Source of the DNA: Drosophila miranda
Lineage: Eukaryota > Arthropoda > Insecta > Diptera > Drosophilidae
Assembly (NCBI RefSeq): GCF_003369915.1
Contig: NC_046675.1
Coordinates: forward strand, 7,130,001-7,194,000
Length of the DNA stretch: 64,000 nt
Reading direction: 5' to 3'
The notes beneath the pieces are model-generated. The model was given only the letters and a program-made list of their open reading frames with translations, had not been told where the DNA came from and did not search any database. Below are positions 32,057-46,300 of the stretch, in pieces; the stretch's first letter is position 1; each line of letters begins with the position of its first letter. A program made the position numbers and the translations under genes.

Positions 32057-35000
32057 CTATCCGACCTGGCCGCTGTTCGTCACCTGATGCTTCTTCTTGT
32101 CGAATATGGGCAGCTTCGACTTGACCGCTCCCTCGCACACCATCATCCGCTGGTGGGCCGGCTTCTTTTCCAGATCGAAGCACAGGGCGTCCGGGGTTAG
32201 GTGTCGCTTGAAGTCCGAGTAGCGGCGCGACTCATACGAGAGGTAGTTGGAGCCCAGGGCTGAGGCAGCCACAGCCGCGGCCACAGTGCCATTGCCGTTC
32301 CGATGGTGCATGGATGGCGGCGAAGAGTCCTGCCGCTTGCGCTCAAAGTACTCGACAATCTTGGCTATTTGCGCCGATCGTGTGCTGGGCAGGGCCGTGA
32401 AGGAGCGATCGTCCCAGAGCAGTGAATCGGAGCCGGCCAGGCTGCTGATGTCGTCCGAGCTGTCCGTGTAGATGGACGAGGTGCGATTCTTGCAGTACAG
32501 CAGCTGATTCGTGGCAAACGGACTGCGCTGCAGCAGCGTGTGTATCTCCGAGTCGAGGGCCAGGCGATTGATCAGTCCGGCCGTGGCCGCCATCTGCGAA
32601 TCGCTGACATTGCCGCTGAGCAGGGCATGGTGGCAGGTGTAGCGACGCTGGTGCGGACGCGGTGCCAAAATTTCGGCATCCAGATCATCCATGGAGTCCA
32701 GCGCCGTGGACGACGACGTGTTGTTGGCGCCAATCACTGCCGGATCGTTGTCGATCAGCAGCACCGAAGATGAGGTCGAGGAGGTGTCATTGAGCTGCTG
32801 CTGTTGTTGGGCAGCGGCGGCTGTAACGGCCACAGCAGCATTCGATGTGGAAGTCGCATAGTAGCAGCATCGACACAGGCTCGCCAGTTTATCGCTGAAA
32901 TTGAAACCGTTGAGGATTAGTAAGGGATTCGGACTCGGACTGGGCAAACACTCACTTGATTTCACTGCTTGCGCCGCCTGCTGCGTCGAGCATTAGCGTC
33001 TTGTACTGTTCGTAGGTGCAGCTGCTGCTACTGCTGGCCGCGCCGCCGCAACCAAACCCCAACGAGCCCATTCCGTTGAGCTGCCTGCTGAAGCTGTTGT
33101 TGGTGATGGCCGCGTCCGACTCCTCGTTGAAGCACGAGAAGAAGCCGCTCTCGATGGAGTCGCGCCGCGTCAGGTTCGTCTTCAGCGTTGACAGCTGTTC
33201 GCACTGGTACTTCATCCTTTCCTCGACGTCCTTCAGCGCCTCCAGCTCTTGAAAGGTGCACGATGAAATGGTGGCAGCCGGGGCCGAGCAGCCGGAGAGG
33301 GGTGTGGGCGAGGCGACTGCTGTGGCCGAACCGCTGCCCGAGGGCAGCTCTTTGGACTTCCTTCCGCCGTCGGTCAGATCCTCGCAGGAATTGGAGTCCG
33401 CGGCGGCAACTGTGGAGGCCGTCAGCGTGACCGTCGAGGCACTGGCCTTGAGCAGCGGGCTGGTCTCGAATTCACTGGCGTTGCTCTTCAGGCCACTGGC
33501 GACACTGGGGCCGCCGCGAAACAGGGGATGCGTGTAGAGGGAGTTGGCGCGGTACTTGCGGGCCGCGGGCACTGTGGAGGGGCGCACAGCGCTGTCGTCG
33601 CTGCTCGACTCGGCATCGGCACAGTTGCCGCCTCCGTCCGGGTCCTCGCCCTCCGAGGTGCAGTCATCGCAGTCGTCCTCTTCGGCGGTTGGAGCCTCCT
33701 CCGCCTCCGCCGCCGTGGCCGGCACTGCCGCCGCATTGCTGACCCGATAGGGCAGCTTCAGCTCCATGGCGCTGTACTTGCGCGTCATTTGCGGCGAGAC
33801 GGGCAGACTCTTTGGTTCACTGGGCGTCGCCGGTGTCGCCGCTGCCTTGGGAGCTGCCGCTTCACTGCCGTCTGCTGTCGCCGTGCCCTGGGCCACGGTC
33901 TTGCCCTGCATGGCGGCCAGCTCCTTGAAGAACGGGGCCAGCATCTCGAAGCACGAGCTGAACAGATCGCCCACCCCGGCGGCATAGGTCCTCGGATTGG
34001 CGCCCAAGATCTTCTTGACGCCGCGCAGCTGCGCGAGCGCTTCGAACGGATTGGGCTTCGTGCCGCTGTGGTCCTTGTTCGTCTCCGGCTTGTACTGCGG
34101 ATCCTTCAGGCACATCGTCTCGCCCACCTTGCGCAGCGTGAGCACGGCAGAAATGGGCGGCGGCAGGGGCGGCGGCTCGGGGACCACAACCGCCGGCAAG
34201 AGGACGGCGGCGGCAACAGAACTGCCGCCGGGCAACTGGCGGGGCGGCGTCGGCGAGTGCGTGGAGGACCGCTGACGCTGCATCTGATGGCAGCGCGCCT
34301 TGTCGCTGGGCGACGTGTGCATCGGGAAGTGGATGATGTTCTCGCTCAGCGAGCGCCGATGCAGCAGTATCTCGGCCTCCAGCTTCTGGGTGGCGCGACG
34401 CACCCGCGACTGCAACATGTGATCGTCGAAGACGTGGCTGCCGGCCGATCCCGTGGGCGTGCCCGGCAACGCGGCCGACGCTGACTTCGTGGGGAAACGG
34501 AACCCTTCCTCGTCCACGTCTCGCAGATGGCGCGGCGTCAAGGTGCCCGCTGGCGCGGTGCAAATGGTGCCCACTGTCGGGGCAGAGGCCAAGGCAGGGC
34601 CCGTGGCATGCTCGCTGTCACTGCCGCCGGGCGAGCAATTGATCAGCTCCAGGGAGCTCAGCGGACTGGCGCCCGCCGACGACTCGTGCTCGTACTTCTC
34701 CAGCAGCAGCGTCAGCTTCTTGGTGGCATCGTGGAACGTGGGCCGGCTATTGGCATCGTACTGTGAAAGGAGATTTGGCATTACATGAAGCTCGAGGAGG
34801 GGGGGGTCTGCGCTGCAGCACTTACGATGCAACAGTAGAAGGCCAGCCGCAGCAGCACTGGCGGCGTGTCCATAGGACAGAGCTCCACAAAGGCCAGATA
34901 GTCGAGGCCGAAGGAGGGCGTGCGCGGCATCATGTCCGGATCGGCCTCGATGCGCGCTATAATCTCGCACTGGATGATGCCGAACGAGAAGATGTCGCTC

Positions 35001-38000
35001 CTCTGATCGTACCACTGGCCCTTCAGGCACTCGGGACTGACCCAATACGGCGAGCCGACTGTCTCCAGGCGCGACTTTCTGCTGCGATCAAGAGGGTTTG
35101 GGGTAAAGATCAGTTTCCGTACGAGGCAAATGCTCAAGGATCCACTTACGATTTCACTGGTATCTTTGCGGCTAGGCCAAAGTCCCCCACGACGGCTTCG
35201 TACTGATCGTTGGCCAGATTGCGTATAAGTACATTCTGTAATCCGAGCAGGGAGGGGGGGCGGGTTAGATTCAGCTCATTGAAATGCTGGCCAGGGACTC
35301 ACCTTGCTTGTCAGATCCCTGTGAAAGATGCCGGCATCGTGGACATATGTCATGCCCCGCGCTATACCCAGCGCCAGTCTTATCTTCTGCGTGGCGCTGA
35401 GCACCACCTCCTTGTTGGCCAGCAGCTGCTCCAGCGAGCCGCCGTTTATGTACTCGGTGAGGGCGTGCAGCTGTCCCTCCTGCACGCAGACGCCCATAAA
35501 GCTGCAACGAGAAGGAACAAAGGGGCCACAAGACTTTTAGTACAACTTTTCCACTGCATGGACACTTTTTTCGGGGGCTAAGTTTCGCTTTCAATCACCC
35601 GCACCGCCTGACAGTCGCTGCTGCAACTCCGATTTCTTATCGCCGTCTGACATGCAATCAGCCAGTAGTAGCCCCCCTCTACCCGATGTCTTGATTTTGT
35701 AATTCGAGTGCCACGCAATAAAAAGTGAAAGTTTCTCCTTCTGGCATTCCAGGATCCCCAATTGCCAGCACAGGGACTGCCGCCCTGCCAAGTAGTCATC
35801 TCCATTTCCTGTTGCCAGACAATGTCAATGACTCCCCGGTGCGAGCAGCACTCAAAGGCACTCGGGCTGAAGGCGTCCACAACTCCTGCCCTGCCATGCA
35901 CTGAGACGTACAAAGCCCTATCCCGAGAAGGGGCATGATTCCCCCACCAGGCCAGGACTGGGACTGGGACCAAGGCTGGGTCGCTGGCCCGAGAATGCAA
36001 GAACAAAATACAAGGTTTCAAGCTTTTAAGGCGTTCCGGCAGCTGCCTCAGAGGTTATGTTTCTATGGTTCTTATTACAGACTGAGAAGCAGAGTTAGAG
36101 GGCTTAAGTTCCGAGGGATTTTAGGTTCCATTCCGAACAAACTGTGAGTCTTTTAGGCCTACTCAACCTCCCATCGAACTGCCTTCGAACTAGTTTCAAT
36201 TCTGTTCCTCCTCGTCATGCAAACGACATGTATTTGGTTTTACAAAAGGCACATTTCTGCTCGTATAGGGGTCTCAGTGTTGACTAGTTTCAAAGCGCAC
36301 ATTTCTGCTCACTTTTGATACATTTTAAATGTGAATCAGGACTTCTTTCATTTCAAAATAGCTTTTTACGTGCAGTCCTAACCACTCCTGTTCCCAATGA
36401 ACTACAGTCTAGCATATACTCCTAAAAAACAGAAATCTGTGAGTCCCGCAGACTGGGTTTCCCAGTTTCCCTCAGTGCACAATGCCTGCCAGGATGAGGA
36501 TGAGGTCATCTCCAGAGCCTAGACCGGAACTGTAAGCTTATTAAGAACGTAAGCGTCAACGCATGCGTCTGTCGCTCCTCCTCCCTTGCTGCCTTGTGTG
36601 CAGTCAGGTGCAAAAGGTTAAGTGCTGCCAGACACCAAGGCTGTATATCTCTTCCCCTTTCCGCCTCCTGAGGTGACAATGAACTTTGCTGGGCTCTAGA
36701 GCATGTCAGGTTGCATCATCCTCTACTGGAGTGTACTTCGGGGTGTATGGAAATGTGGCCAACCGATTGGCGCATGTGATTCAGGTCCCGTGCAGGTGTT
36801 CAATAAATCGTAACATTCTCCGATAAGAGAATGCCACTCGTCGCCACTCGCTTCAAATTCTTTCTTTCAAGTCTTTCTGGTCTAATCAGTTTTCGGGTTT
36901 TTGGCGAACTGTGGCTTATCTGCGGCACATGCCGTCGCTGGGCAGTTGGTCAGTGGCCAAAATCATTTGTGCCATCATAAGCCAAATAAAAGAATGCTCA
37001 AAGATTCTGATAAGGTTTATCGCCCCGTCATGGCTCCGTTGTATAATTGGGCCTCTGAAAGCCATGATATACGACGCTCTAGGGCCAAGTCGATGGGGCC
37101 ATTAATTTTCACTCAGAAATCCAGAGTTTGGGGAACACTAAAAATTAATTTCATTAGGTTAACCTCAAAACCATCAAAACGTTGATAGATTTGCGCAGGC
37201 CGCAGCGATAATTGTTTCGAGCACGCAACCCAACAGCCTGTCATCCGGGCTCCACTCCGCCGAGTATCAGGTCCTGGCCGCACTTCCCCCTCCTATCATG
37301 TCCTGGCCCTACTCCCCCTAGTATTATGTGCTGGCCCTACTTCCCCTCCTATCATGTCCTGGCCACTGACACCTTGTCAGGCTGCCAATAAGGCTGACAG
37401 CCTGCCTGCTTGCGGTTCTGCAGGGTGCGTATCTCTGAAGTGGCATTAGAAGTCATCAAATGTGCGGCAGCCCCTTACTCAGGGGATTCCCCCGCATTTA
37501 CATGCACAGTAAACGCAGATTAGAGGGGAAAAAATGCATGTTTCATTAGTTCTAAACGCAGACGGGATATCTACAATGATGATTCATTTCCAAGGCTTTA
37601 AAAGCTCATAGTGGGGAGATTTTCAGATGGAAGGCATAAGAGACATCATTCCAAGATATTTTCAGAGGTATCTGGGAAGAGGTATCCTTTAGCAACCCAT
37701 AAGGAGCAAAATATCAACACTTAGTCGCTTTGAAGGCAAGGCTATGATGAGAGTAGACCATCAATATCTCTAGTCATGCACATAACATGTATTTTGTTTT
37801 AATTTTGTTTTATGCCTGGTAGAGAGTTCCCATCCCAGTCTCGGGTAGAGCATCATTCTGCCGCGTCCTGCACACGCCATGCATCTTGTTTTTGCAATCT
37901 TTAGCTCCTCCAGTCCCACGTTCACCCTTCGATGCCTTCACTGTAACCACATGCAAATGGGGTTGGCATGGGCCACCTGTTGAATCGCTTACCCTTCGGG

Positions 38001-39052
38001 GTGTTTATGGCCTTTGCGTGGCTATGCGTCATTACGTAAGATATCAGACCAGAAATAGAGCTATCAACAGGCACCCATTTGGGAGATCTATCGGCTTACA
38101 GGGTCACAGTTCACACTCGAGAATCAAGGGCAGACCGCAGGTAAGAATATTATTCAAAGAGAGTTATTACACTGCATAAAAAAAAGAGATTGAAATGTGG
38201 AGGGCATGACCCTTTCGATGGGAGTGTCTGTCGCTGTGTGTGTGGCAGACACATGTCAGCCGTAATGACGATGACGCGCCCTTCAGACAGGCCCAAAGGG
38301 TCCCCGGCCCAAGACGCGTCTAATCTGAAATGAAGTTATCACAATGCCTGCCTCTCCTCTCCCCTGCCTCCCTGCCTCCCTGCCTCCCTGCCAGGTGTTG
38401 ACAGCATCTCCAAGGCCTGCGGCTCAGAGGGTTGTCTGCCTGGCCCTGGCACCACACCTTTCTCGATGGTTTCCATTTGCATAGCCAGCGCAGGGGCTTT
38501 ACGGTTCTAATTGAATTTATTTCCCTGCATGATGCACGATTAGCGCCTCGAGTGCCCTGCCCCTCTGCCCCTGCCCATTAGCGGCTTACATTAATCGAAT
38601 CCCAAAGCCGCACTCGAAGAGGAATGTTTCAATTTGGTTTTGGGCTTCCCAAACGATTTTTATATGGCCCAAAACCGCCTTCGAATGCATTTTGTTAATT
38701 GGGCAAAAGCCTGGTATCCTGGGGGCCTGGACAGGGCTTGCAGCAGGAAATGAATGCACGTTGAGGGCCCACTTCAGAAGGAGTCTCCTGCCCCTCCCAA
38801 GCAGGAAGCAAAAACTACTCAAGCGGCTATAAACCTTTTTTTGGGGGGCTCCGAGGGGGCACATCCCCCATTGTTCTCTGTGCCACGTTTAGATTTTCAA
38901 TTTGTTTCGTTTTTCGCCTTTGGGGCAAATGTGTTTTTCTCTTTGAGAGTCGGTTTTCCATGGAAACGTCTCGGAGAGCCACAGCGGCCGGCATTTCTCT
39001 AAGAAAAAAAACCATAAATTGACACGTTTGCACGTTTCCCCCAAGAGAGAGG

Positions 39053-39091
<39 letters not shown>

Positions 39092-42000
39092 GTTTTCCCA
39101 GACATCAGAGTCGGTCCATGGATTGGCAAATGAAATGCAAAATGCAAAATACCGCTTGGAATTCTGCATTCAAGCAAAAATCGAACTGGAGCATAAAAGC
39201 ATTTTGCGCTTAATTGAAAATTATTACCACAACAGCAGCAACATCAGCGGCAGCAACATTAGCGGCAGCAACAGTTGCAACAGCGACAACATATTGTGTT
39301 AGGAGACTGCGGCACGATCGGGTGGAGGTTAAAAGGTTGACACAAAAGCAAACAACAAGACAAACCGCCCAAAAACGAAAATCCAAGCAGTAGCCAGCCC
39401 CGTGGGCGTGGCAATGGGCGTTATAAATGGTCCTAAACGTTGCCAAATGCAATTACGGGAGTACCATTCGGCATTTGATTGTGGGGCAGGGAGGAGGAGG
39501 AGAGTGAAGACTGTGGGGGAGGGAGGAAGGGAGGTAGGAGTCTGTGGAGGAGTGAGGGAGGCAGGTAGGAGTCTATAGAGGAGTGAGGGAGGCAGGGAGT
39601 ACTCCATGGGCGAGGGAGAAGTCTGTAAAGAAGGTAGGTAGCCTTTGGTGGACTGAGGCATCGACTATGTTGCCGCAAAAACATTTCGAAATGAAATGAT
39701 TGAATTTTGTTTTTTTTTTTTTTTTTTTCAATTAGAAAAATATGCAAAACGTGATGCGAAAATTATGCAGATTGCAGCTGCATCCAGTAGTGGCTAGTGG
39801 CTAGTGGCTGCAACATTTGGTTGCCTGCCTGCCTGGCACTTCCTTTTCTTGTTCCAAGTCCAGAGATTGCCGGCTGCTGACCGATTTCCGAGCCCCCAAA
39901 AAGAAAGCGCTGCCGCTGCCGCTGCAACGAAGCCGAGCATTGCATAAATTTTAATATCTAATGCTTTGGCGCTTTTTGTTGTGCAAAATTGATTGAAGTG
40001 TATTGAGATTGATTGAAAGTTGATGACATAATTTTGTTGGTGGCAAAACAGACAAAAGACAAACGCAAATTGGAAGTGAATGTTGGAGAGCCGCAGAGCC
40101 ACAGCGCCATAGACATAACTACACTCAGAGAAAAGTGGGCAAAGTAGAAGAAGAAACACCAGCCCATATTTAAATTTAATGTTTGATTTTTATATTCCAA
40201 AAATAGTGTGAAAGGAAATAAATGTATAATAATTATAATAAATAATAGTGATTTTTTTTTTGTTATTGGGACCGAATCAAGCTCTTTTATTTGAAGACTG
40301 TGTCTGTGCTTTGTTGTTGGATTTGTGGGACCGTAAAGTAAATCTTTTGTGCGCCAAAGACTGTATTTTTTTATTGGACTCTGATGCTATATTTTTGTAT
40401 TTTATAGCATTAAAAGTCTTTAAAATATTTCATCTAAATAAAAAAACTTTCAACTAAATAATTTTTCAATTCAGTAATTCATTCAATTTTTTGGAATTTA
40501 ATTTAAATATTAAATATATTTATTTGAAATATATTTAAATCAAATATTCTCATATTAATATCAAAATGTAAGTTTTTTTTTTGTTAACAAAAAACAATTA
40601 CGATGAATTAAAAAAAAAAAGTTGAATCAAGGTCGAAGAATTTTGAGGAGGAATTCAATTAAAATATTAAAAATATTTTTTTTTTAAATATATTTAAATC
40701 AAATATTCTTATCTTATTGTAAGCTTTTTTGTTTTTGTTTTTTTGTAATTTTGTATTTGAATATTCAATATTTAAATTTTTAAAATTTGTTTATGTTTAT
40801 TTATTTTTTTTTTTTGATTTTTTTGATAAAATATAAGATAACTTTATGTACTGTAATTATACAAATTAAAATATGTAGCCCTCAAATTTCTGGTAATTTT
40901 TTCCCCGAGTGTAGAGTCTCTGCGACGGCAGTTGGGTGAGAAATGTTTTATGGGACAACAGGCCGCTCGACACGTTTATAATCCATTTTATGGCTTTATT
41001 TCAAATGCGGAAGTTGACAATTACAAAAAAAAAAATATATATATATGTACCACAAGTCTCTTCTTTGAGGAGATAATGCTTTGAAGAAGAAAGCTGTTAA
41101 GCTAAATACACTGGTGATTATTTTGTTGTGCACTGCACGCAGGCTATAAACTGGATGGAATGCAGAGCCAGTGCTCATTAAATTCCCATCTGTATCTGTA
41201 GCTGTCACTGCCTCTGACAACATATTACTCATGGCGATGGATCCTTCTCTCACACAATACATGTGTTAACACTTACAGAGGAGACAGACAGATGGGAGGG
41301 GGCGATACAATGTAACTTTTTGTGAGTTCAATGACTGGCAATTGCGCCCCCGAGACATAAAGCAAAACCGAAAATCCGTTCCAATTCGTTTTCGTAGTAC
41401 CACTCGAACCCATCTCGATCTTATGAATTCACAATTTGTATACCTCTTCGCCTAAATATAGCCGAAAAAAAAACACAAACACACACCTTTTGACGTCAAT
41501 TGCGGTGTGCTTCTCGGAACGAGTAATGAAATTGTGTGTGTGAGCATGTTGTGCGACAGCATTTATTTACTCGTTGCTCGTTGATCATCAATCAGAAATT
41601 AACCCAATTTAGCCTTCTTGGCCATGTAATGGCATCGATACGAGGCAGCTTCAATTACCGATAGACAGCGGCAGCAGCAGTATGCCGTGCCGTGCCGCAC
41701 AAACATGAAATGTTGCACTGATAAAAGTGCAGCAGAGCAACAACCAGATAGAGACACAGCCAGAGCCACAGCCGGTGGACTGCCTCCAGCCACATATCCA
41801 TTAGGCAATAAAGAGAAATGTTTATATGGCCCGCAATCATGACACGCTCTCTTTCTGCCTCCACCTCTAGATGTTGCTGTTGCAACTTGTCAAAGTCTGG
41901 CTATAACTGTACAAAATCAAGGAATCAATTTTGGCATTTGCTACCGTCTCAATTCCCCCCATCAAATGCCATGTTAATTACAGATTCATGCATCTTTTTT

Positions 42001-43352
42001 GGGGGCAATTCGCTAGACCAATAAAATACTCTCATTAAATTGTCAGCAATTTCATGCTGGTGCCATCTTTTCGTTCAGTCTCTCAATTTATTGGCAAGCA
42101 TTTCATAAAATGGGTGGGGGATCCGTCCCAGAGAAATAATGGATGCAGTGGACGCCACGATGCCTCGTTCATGTCTGAGCTGAAGTGCAGCTTGTGGCAG
42201 ACAGCCGACGACAGCTGACCTTCAACTCAGCGACTGCCATCGACACTTTCAATTGAGTGCAGTCCGACCTTGTGTGCCCTCGGTATGAGTGGGGGTTTTT
42301 CCACCAATTATGATTGCACCACATCCCTGCTGCAGATCATCTTCACCTGCTCGACGCTGCATTCCCCAAAAATGAGGTCAGCCCAAAACAGATCTCTCAC
42401 CTGAGATCTCGGAAGTGCGATATATAATGTCTCGCGCATATTTTTGCATGCCAACAATTTGTCAACATTTGCCCACGATTTATCACCTGCTTAGCATCGC
42501 ACTGAGGCACTGAGGCAAAGATCAAAGAATTTCCAGACCATTGTTTGGGGTCGTAATGAGCCAGCAGCCCGGGTTAAGACACGTCTTACTCGGGCTTACA
42601 CGCGCTAAATGAGCGTTCAAATGGCTCTAAGCCAAAGGCAACCAGCTCCATGCCGTTCCGTTCCGTTCTGTTGTATTTGTGCCTGCTTAACGACTGCTCC
42701 AAATGCAGTTAATGGAATTTTTTCCACATGAGGTATAAGTTCTGGCGGCTGTAACCGAAGATTTAGATACTCTAGGAGGGCGATTTTTGCTGAAGGAGGT
42801 AGAAATAGCTGTTCTAATGCTGATCTTCTTTATTATCATTCTGTAGGGATACGATTTGTTGGATTTGGTAGAACCTCCACAACTCCCCAAACCAATCTCC
42901 AGAGACCTCAAACTATTACCCACTGCAACCGTTCATTCCCATGATCTGTTCTCTTCAAACAAAAAACCACCCTTATCGGCAACACTCGAGTGGCTCGAGC
43001 AGTGATTAGTCGCTGTCAGGCACACGACATGTATGTTGTTCTTAGATTCTAGGGCAGTCGTCTGCTTGTGCGTCTGCCTCTAAGAATAACTCCGTGAGCG
43101 GAGGTTGCCTTTGGAAGCAAGGGCTTGATATAGAGACGTGTTAGACCCGTTCTACTTCTCTAGAGTTTCCCATGAAACCCATAAGCCCTACGATAGCGTA
43201 TAGCGGCGCCATCGTCGGCGTAATGTTTGCATTTCGGGAACTGCACTCAACCCAGAACTCAAGAAGTAAATCCAGCCAACTCTGCGTCGGACAATGGGAT
43301 TTGTGTGTGAGTCAAGCTGTATATGGCCCATAAGTAGAGTGACTATCTGTCA

Positions 43353-43383
<31 letters not shown>

Positions 43384-46300
43384 GAGCGGCAACAGTCATC
43401 ACATGTGGGTGGGTGGTTGGTGTTGCAGTTGCAATGCAATTGCCTGCCTGGTTGACTGGTTGACTGGCTGCCTGCCGTTCGAGTTCTCATTGTGCGACAT
43501 TCCGCATAGCAGGCGGGCGCGTGATAAGCCCATAAAAAAAAATACACGCCAACAACAAGAGCTACACAGCCTATGGCTATGGCTGGCGCTGAGAGTGTTT
43601 CAGTTTCGGTTTCAGTTTTGTGGCCCATAAGTCACTGGCTGCCGAGTGGGTGGATACCTGGCTGAAAGCACATGAGGTATGCGGCTGCTGCTTTTGGCTA
43701 GAAAGGTGGTTTCAATTACCGCATGCCACAGATTAGTTCTATTGATGACTCGATGCATTAGCATTAGCCAGAATGCATCTCCACGGAACGGTACTGCCCA
43801 CCCCCGCCCCCACAATCAATAGACTTCATTAGGCCTGAGCCACGGCCCAGCCGGGAGCCGCCATGGGAGGTGGCAAGGCCCGCATGGACACGGTTACGCT
43901 CTCGCCTCTCTCTCTCGGCAGTGTAGCTGTTAAAATTTGACAGTTAGCCGACAGCTGCGATCGTTAAGCGTCATTAAACAGGCCTGCCTGAGTGCCAGGC
44001 CCAGGGAGTGGAGTGTTTGGCGATCCACGTCACTGATAGATACCCCTCCCTACCTCGTGGAACTATTCAAACAGTATCTGGCCATATTTGCAGTCGATTT
44101 CCAGATAGATAATATGATTAACAGCGGATTCCTGAAGCATTAATTGGCTAAAGAAAAACAATTGCCCGGGTAGAAGGTAGAAGGGGTAGGCGTGTGGCTG
44201 CATTTTTAATTCCACTTTTTGTTCAGTGAGGCCTATGGCGCCGCAAAATGCATTCCAGAATTTTCATTTAAATGAAAAGTTGGCAGACAGCTGCTTCTCC
44301 GTTCTCTGTTCTTCGTTCTCCTGACCCAAATCCATCTCTCGTCGGCCGGAGCACACATCAGCCATCAGAATATGTTGGTCAGGGGGCATTTAATCACTGG
44401 CAACCCGATGTTGCATTTAATACTTTAGCTTCAATTTGCTGCACGTTTCAGCCGCCTGACAGATGTCATAAAATACAACAAAAAAAAAGAAAATGTAATC
44501 CGGGTGAAAAGCCATAACGGGATTAAGAAGTTACACGAAAATTTCTACAATGTTTCTGCGATGCATGTGTGTGTAGGTTGTGCAGGGTGTTAAAATTGTA
44601 AATTAAAGGGCGTGGTTAGCAGGTCTAAGCCAGAAATTGCATATTCATGGAAAGCCAGACACCAGACACCTAGAAAAAGATGGGCGGTTCTGAATGGATT
44701 GGGTGTGCGCGCAAAAAAATGGCTAAATTGGAAAAGAGGCAGCAGCATCGGCAGTCCCTGAGAACCGCGAGCTTTGCGTGCAGTCACGTGATGATAGGAA
44801 AAAACAAAAAATCACTGTATAAATACATCCGCGGCAAAAAGCACACACACTCACATACACACACACCACAGACAGCGAATGATTCAAGTGTGAGCTAAGC
44901 AGCTTGGCGGCAATTAAATCTAGTCGTTGGTTGGACGGGGGGTGGGGGGTGCCCAGACACAATGTCATGACTACTCGTATCAAAAGCCGCCTTTTCCATA
45001 TTGTTTCAGACATTGTGCCGCAGCAATTACATCAGCAGTTTTTCTTCTTTTTCTGTCTGTGTGTGACCCCTCGAACACACCTGACGGGCAGCTGGTCACT
45101 GTCAAGGCAATTAGTGTGTGTGTGCAGTGCACTGCGGACTGAAGCTCTCATGAACTTGAACTTTTCGTTTGAGATCGGGCATCGGAAATGTTTTATTCGG
45201 ACTTGAACTCCAACTCGAGCTCTTTGAAATGGCAACAAATTATAATAAACAAAGCAATAATCATGCGGATAAACAATAAATGTTTGTTTATCAAGCACAA
45301 TGAGAAGAGACGATAAAGATAATGAAATTAACTACGCAGCCAACAAACGGCACTCTTGTTGTTCTCGGTCTGCATTTGCTGCGAGCGTGGGCTACAAGAG
45401 AGAGAGAGAGGGTCACCTCTGCCGTGCAAAAGCTTGAAAGGCATTCCGAGAGAGAGCAATAGGCAGAGAGAGCAATCGAACGAAGGTTTTGAAAGTGTAT
45501 GCGTGCAATGCGTGTGACGAGATGTGTCCCGTTTTGCTGACACGATGGGAGCGACGCATTGTTGCTGCTGAGAGGGCAATAAAACGAAGAGTAGAAGCGA
45601 TGGCGAGAGTGTGCTTTTCGTGAGAGGAGCGCATCGAAAGAAAAGATCGCTGGAGCCGAAATACAAACAGTAAAATCCAAAACCACACACATATTGTACA
45701 TAAATGTACAATTTTTGTTTATTTCCATAAATAAACTCTCAATAAAATAAAAAGTAATATCCATAAGCATATGGATAGCATCAGTACACCCGTAAATGAT
45801 GTCAGTTTAGTCAGCCTGCCTCGTCCACAGAACAGAACAGAACAGATGTCAGAACCCATGATATGAATGTGCGAGTGAATCATACGCCAACAATAATCGT
45901 GTTTGCTGGTTTTTAGCATAGGTCAGGAATTATGATGATGATGTGATGGCCCCCATTTCTGAATAAAATATGCGAATTTGAATTGAATCCAATGGAGAAC
46001 ACAACACACAAAATTATTCGTGTAGCACTCGAAAAACACACACTCGTAAAGCCCCTCAGGATGAACCCATTTAAACTGTTTGCGTAATACACTCAACTGA
46101 ATGAATGGTCAATTCCATAGCGAGGTGCGAACTGAATGCGTAAACAATTGAGGCCACATGATCGTCGATGTTTATCAAAAACTAAAGGAACATCTACTGT
46201 TTAGAGTACTAGTATATTGTATAAAAAAAGACAATAGGTACTTTTATAGCTATAGAAAACAGTCACTCAAGAGTCTCAGAGTAAAGTGAAGTTTGTAATT

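Noticed and set aside
33528..34484. 318-codon plus-strand open frame over cdi
   Set aside because: Arg/Gly-rich antisense shadow of the GC-rich cdi exon.
43356..43480. Short regular repeats considered as a CRISPR-like array
   Set aside because: These are simple 4-5 base microsatellites without spacers, in an animal genome.
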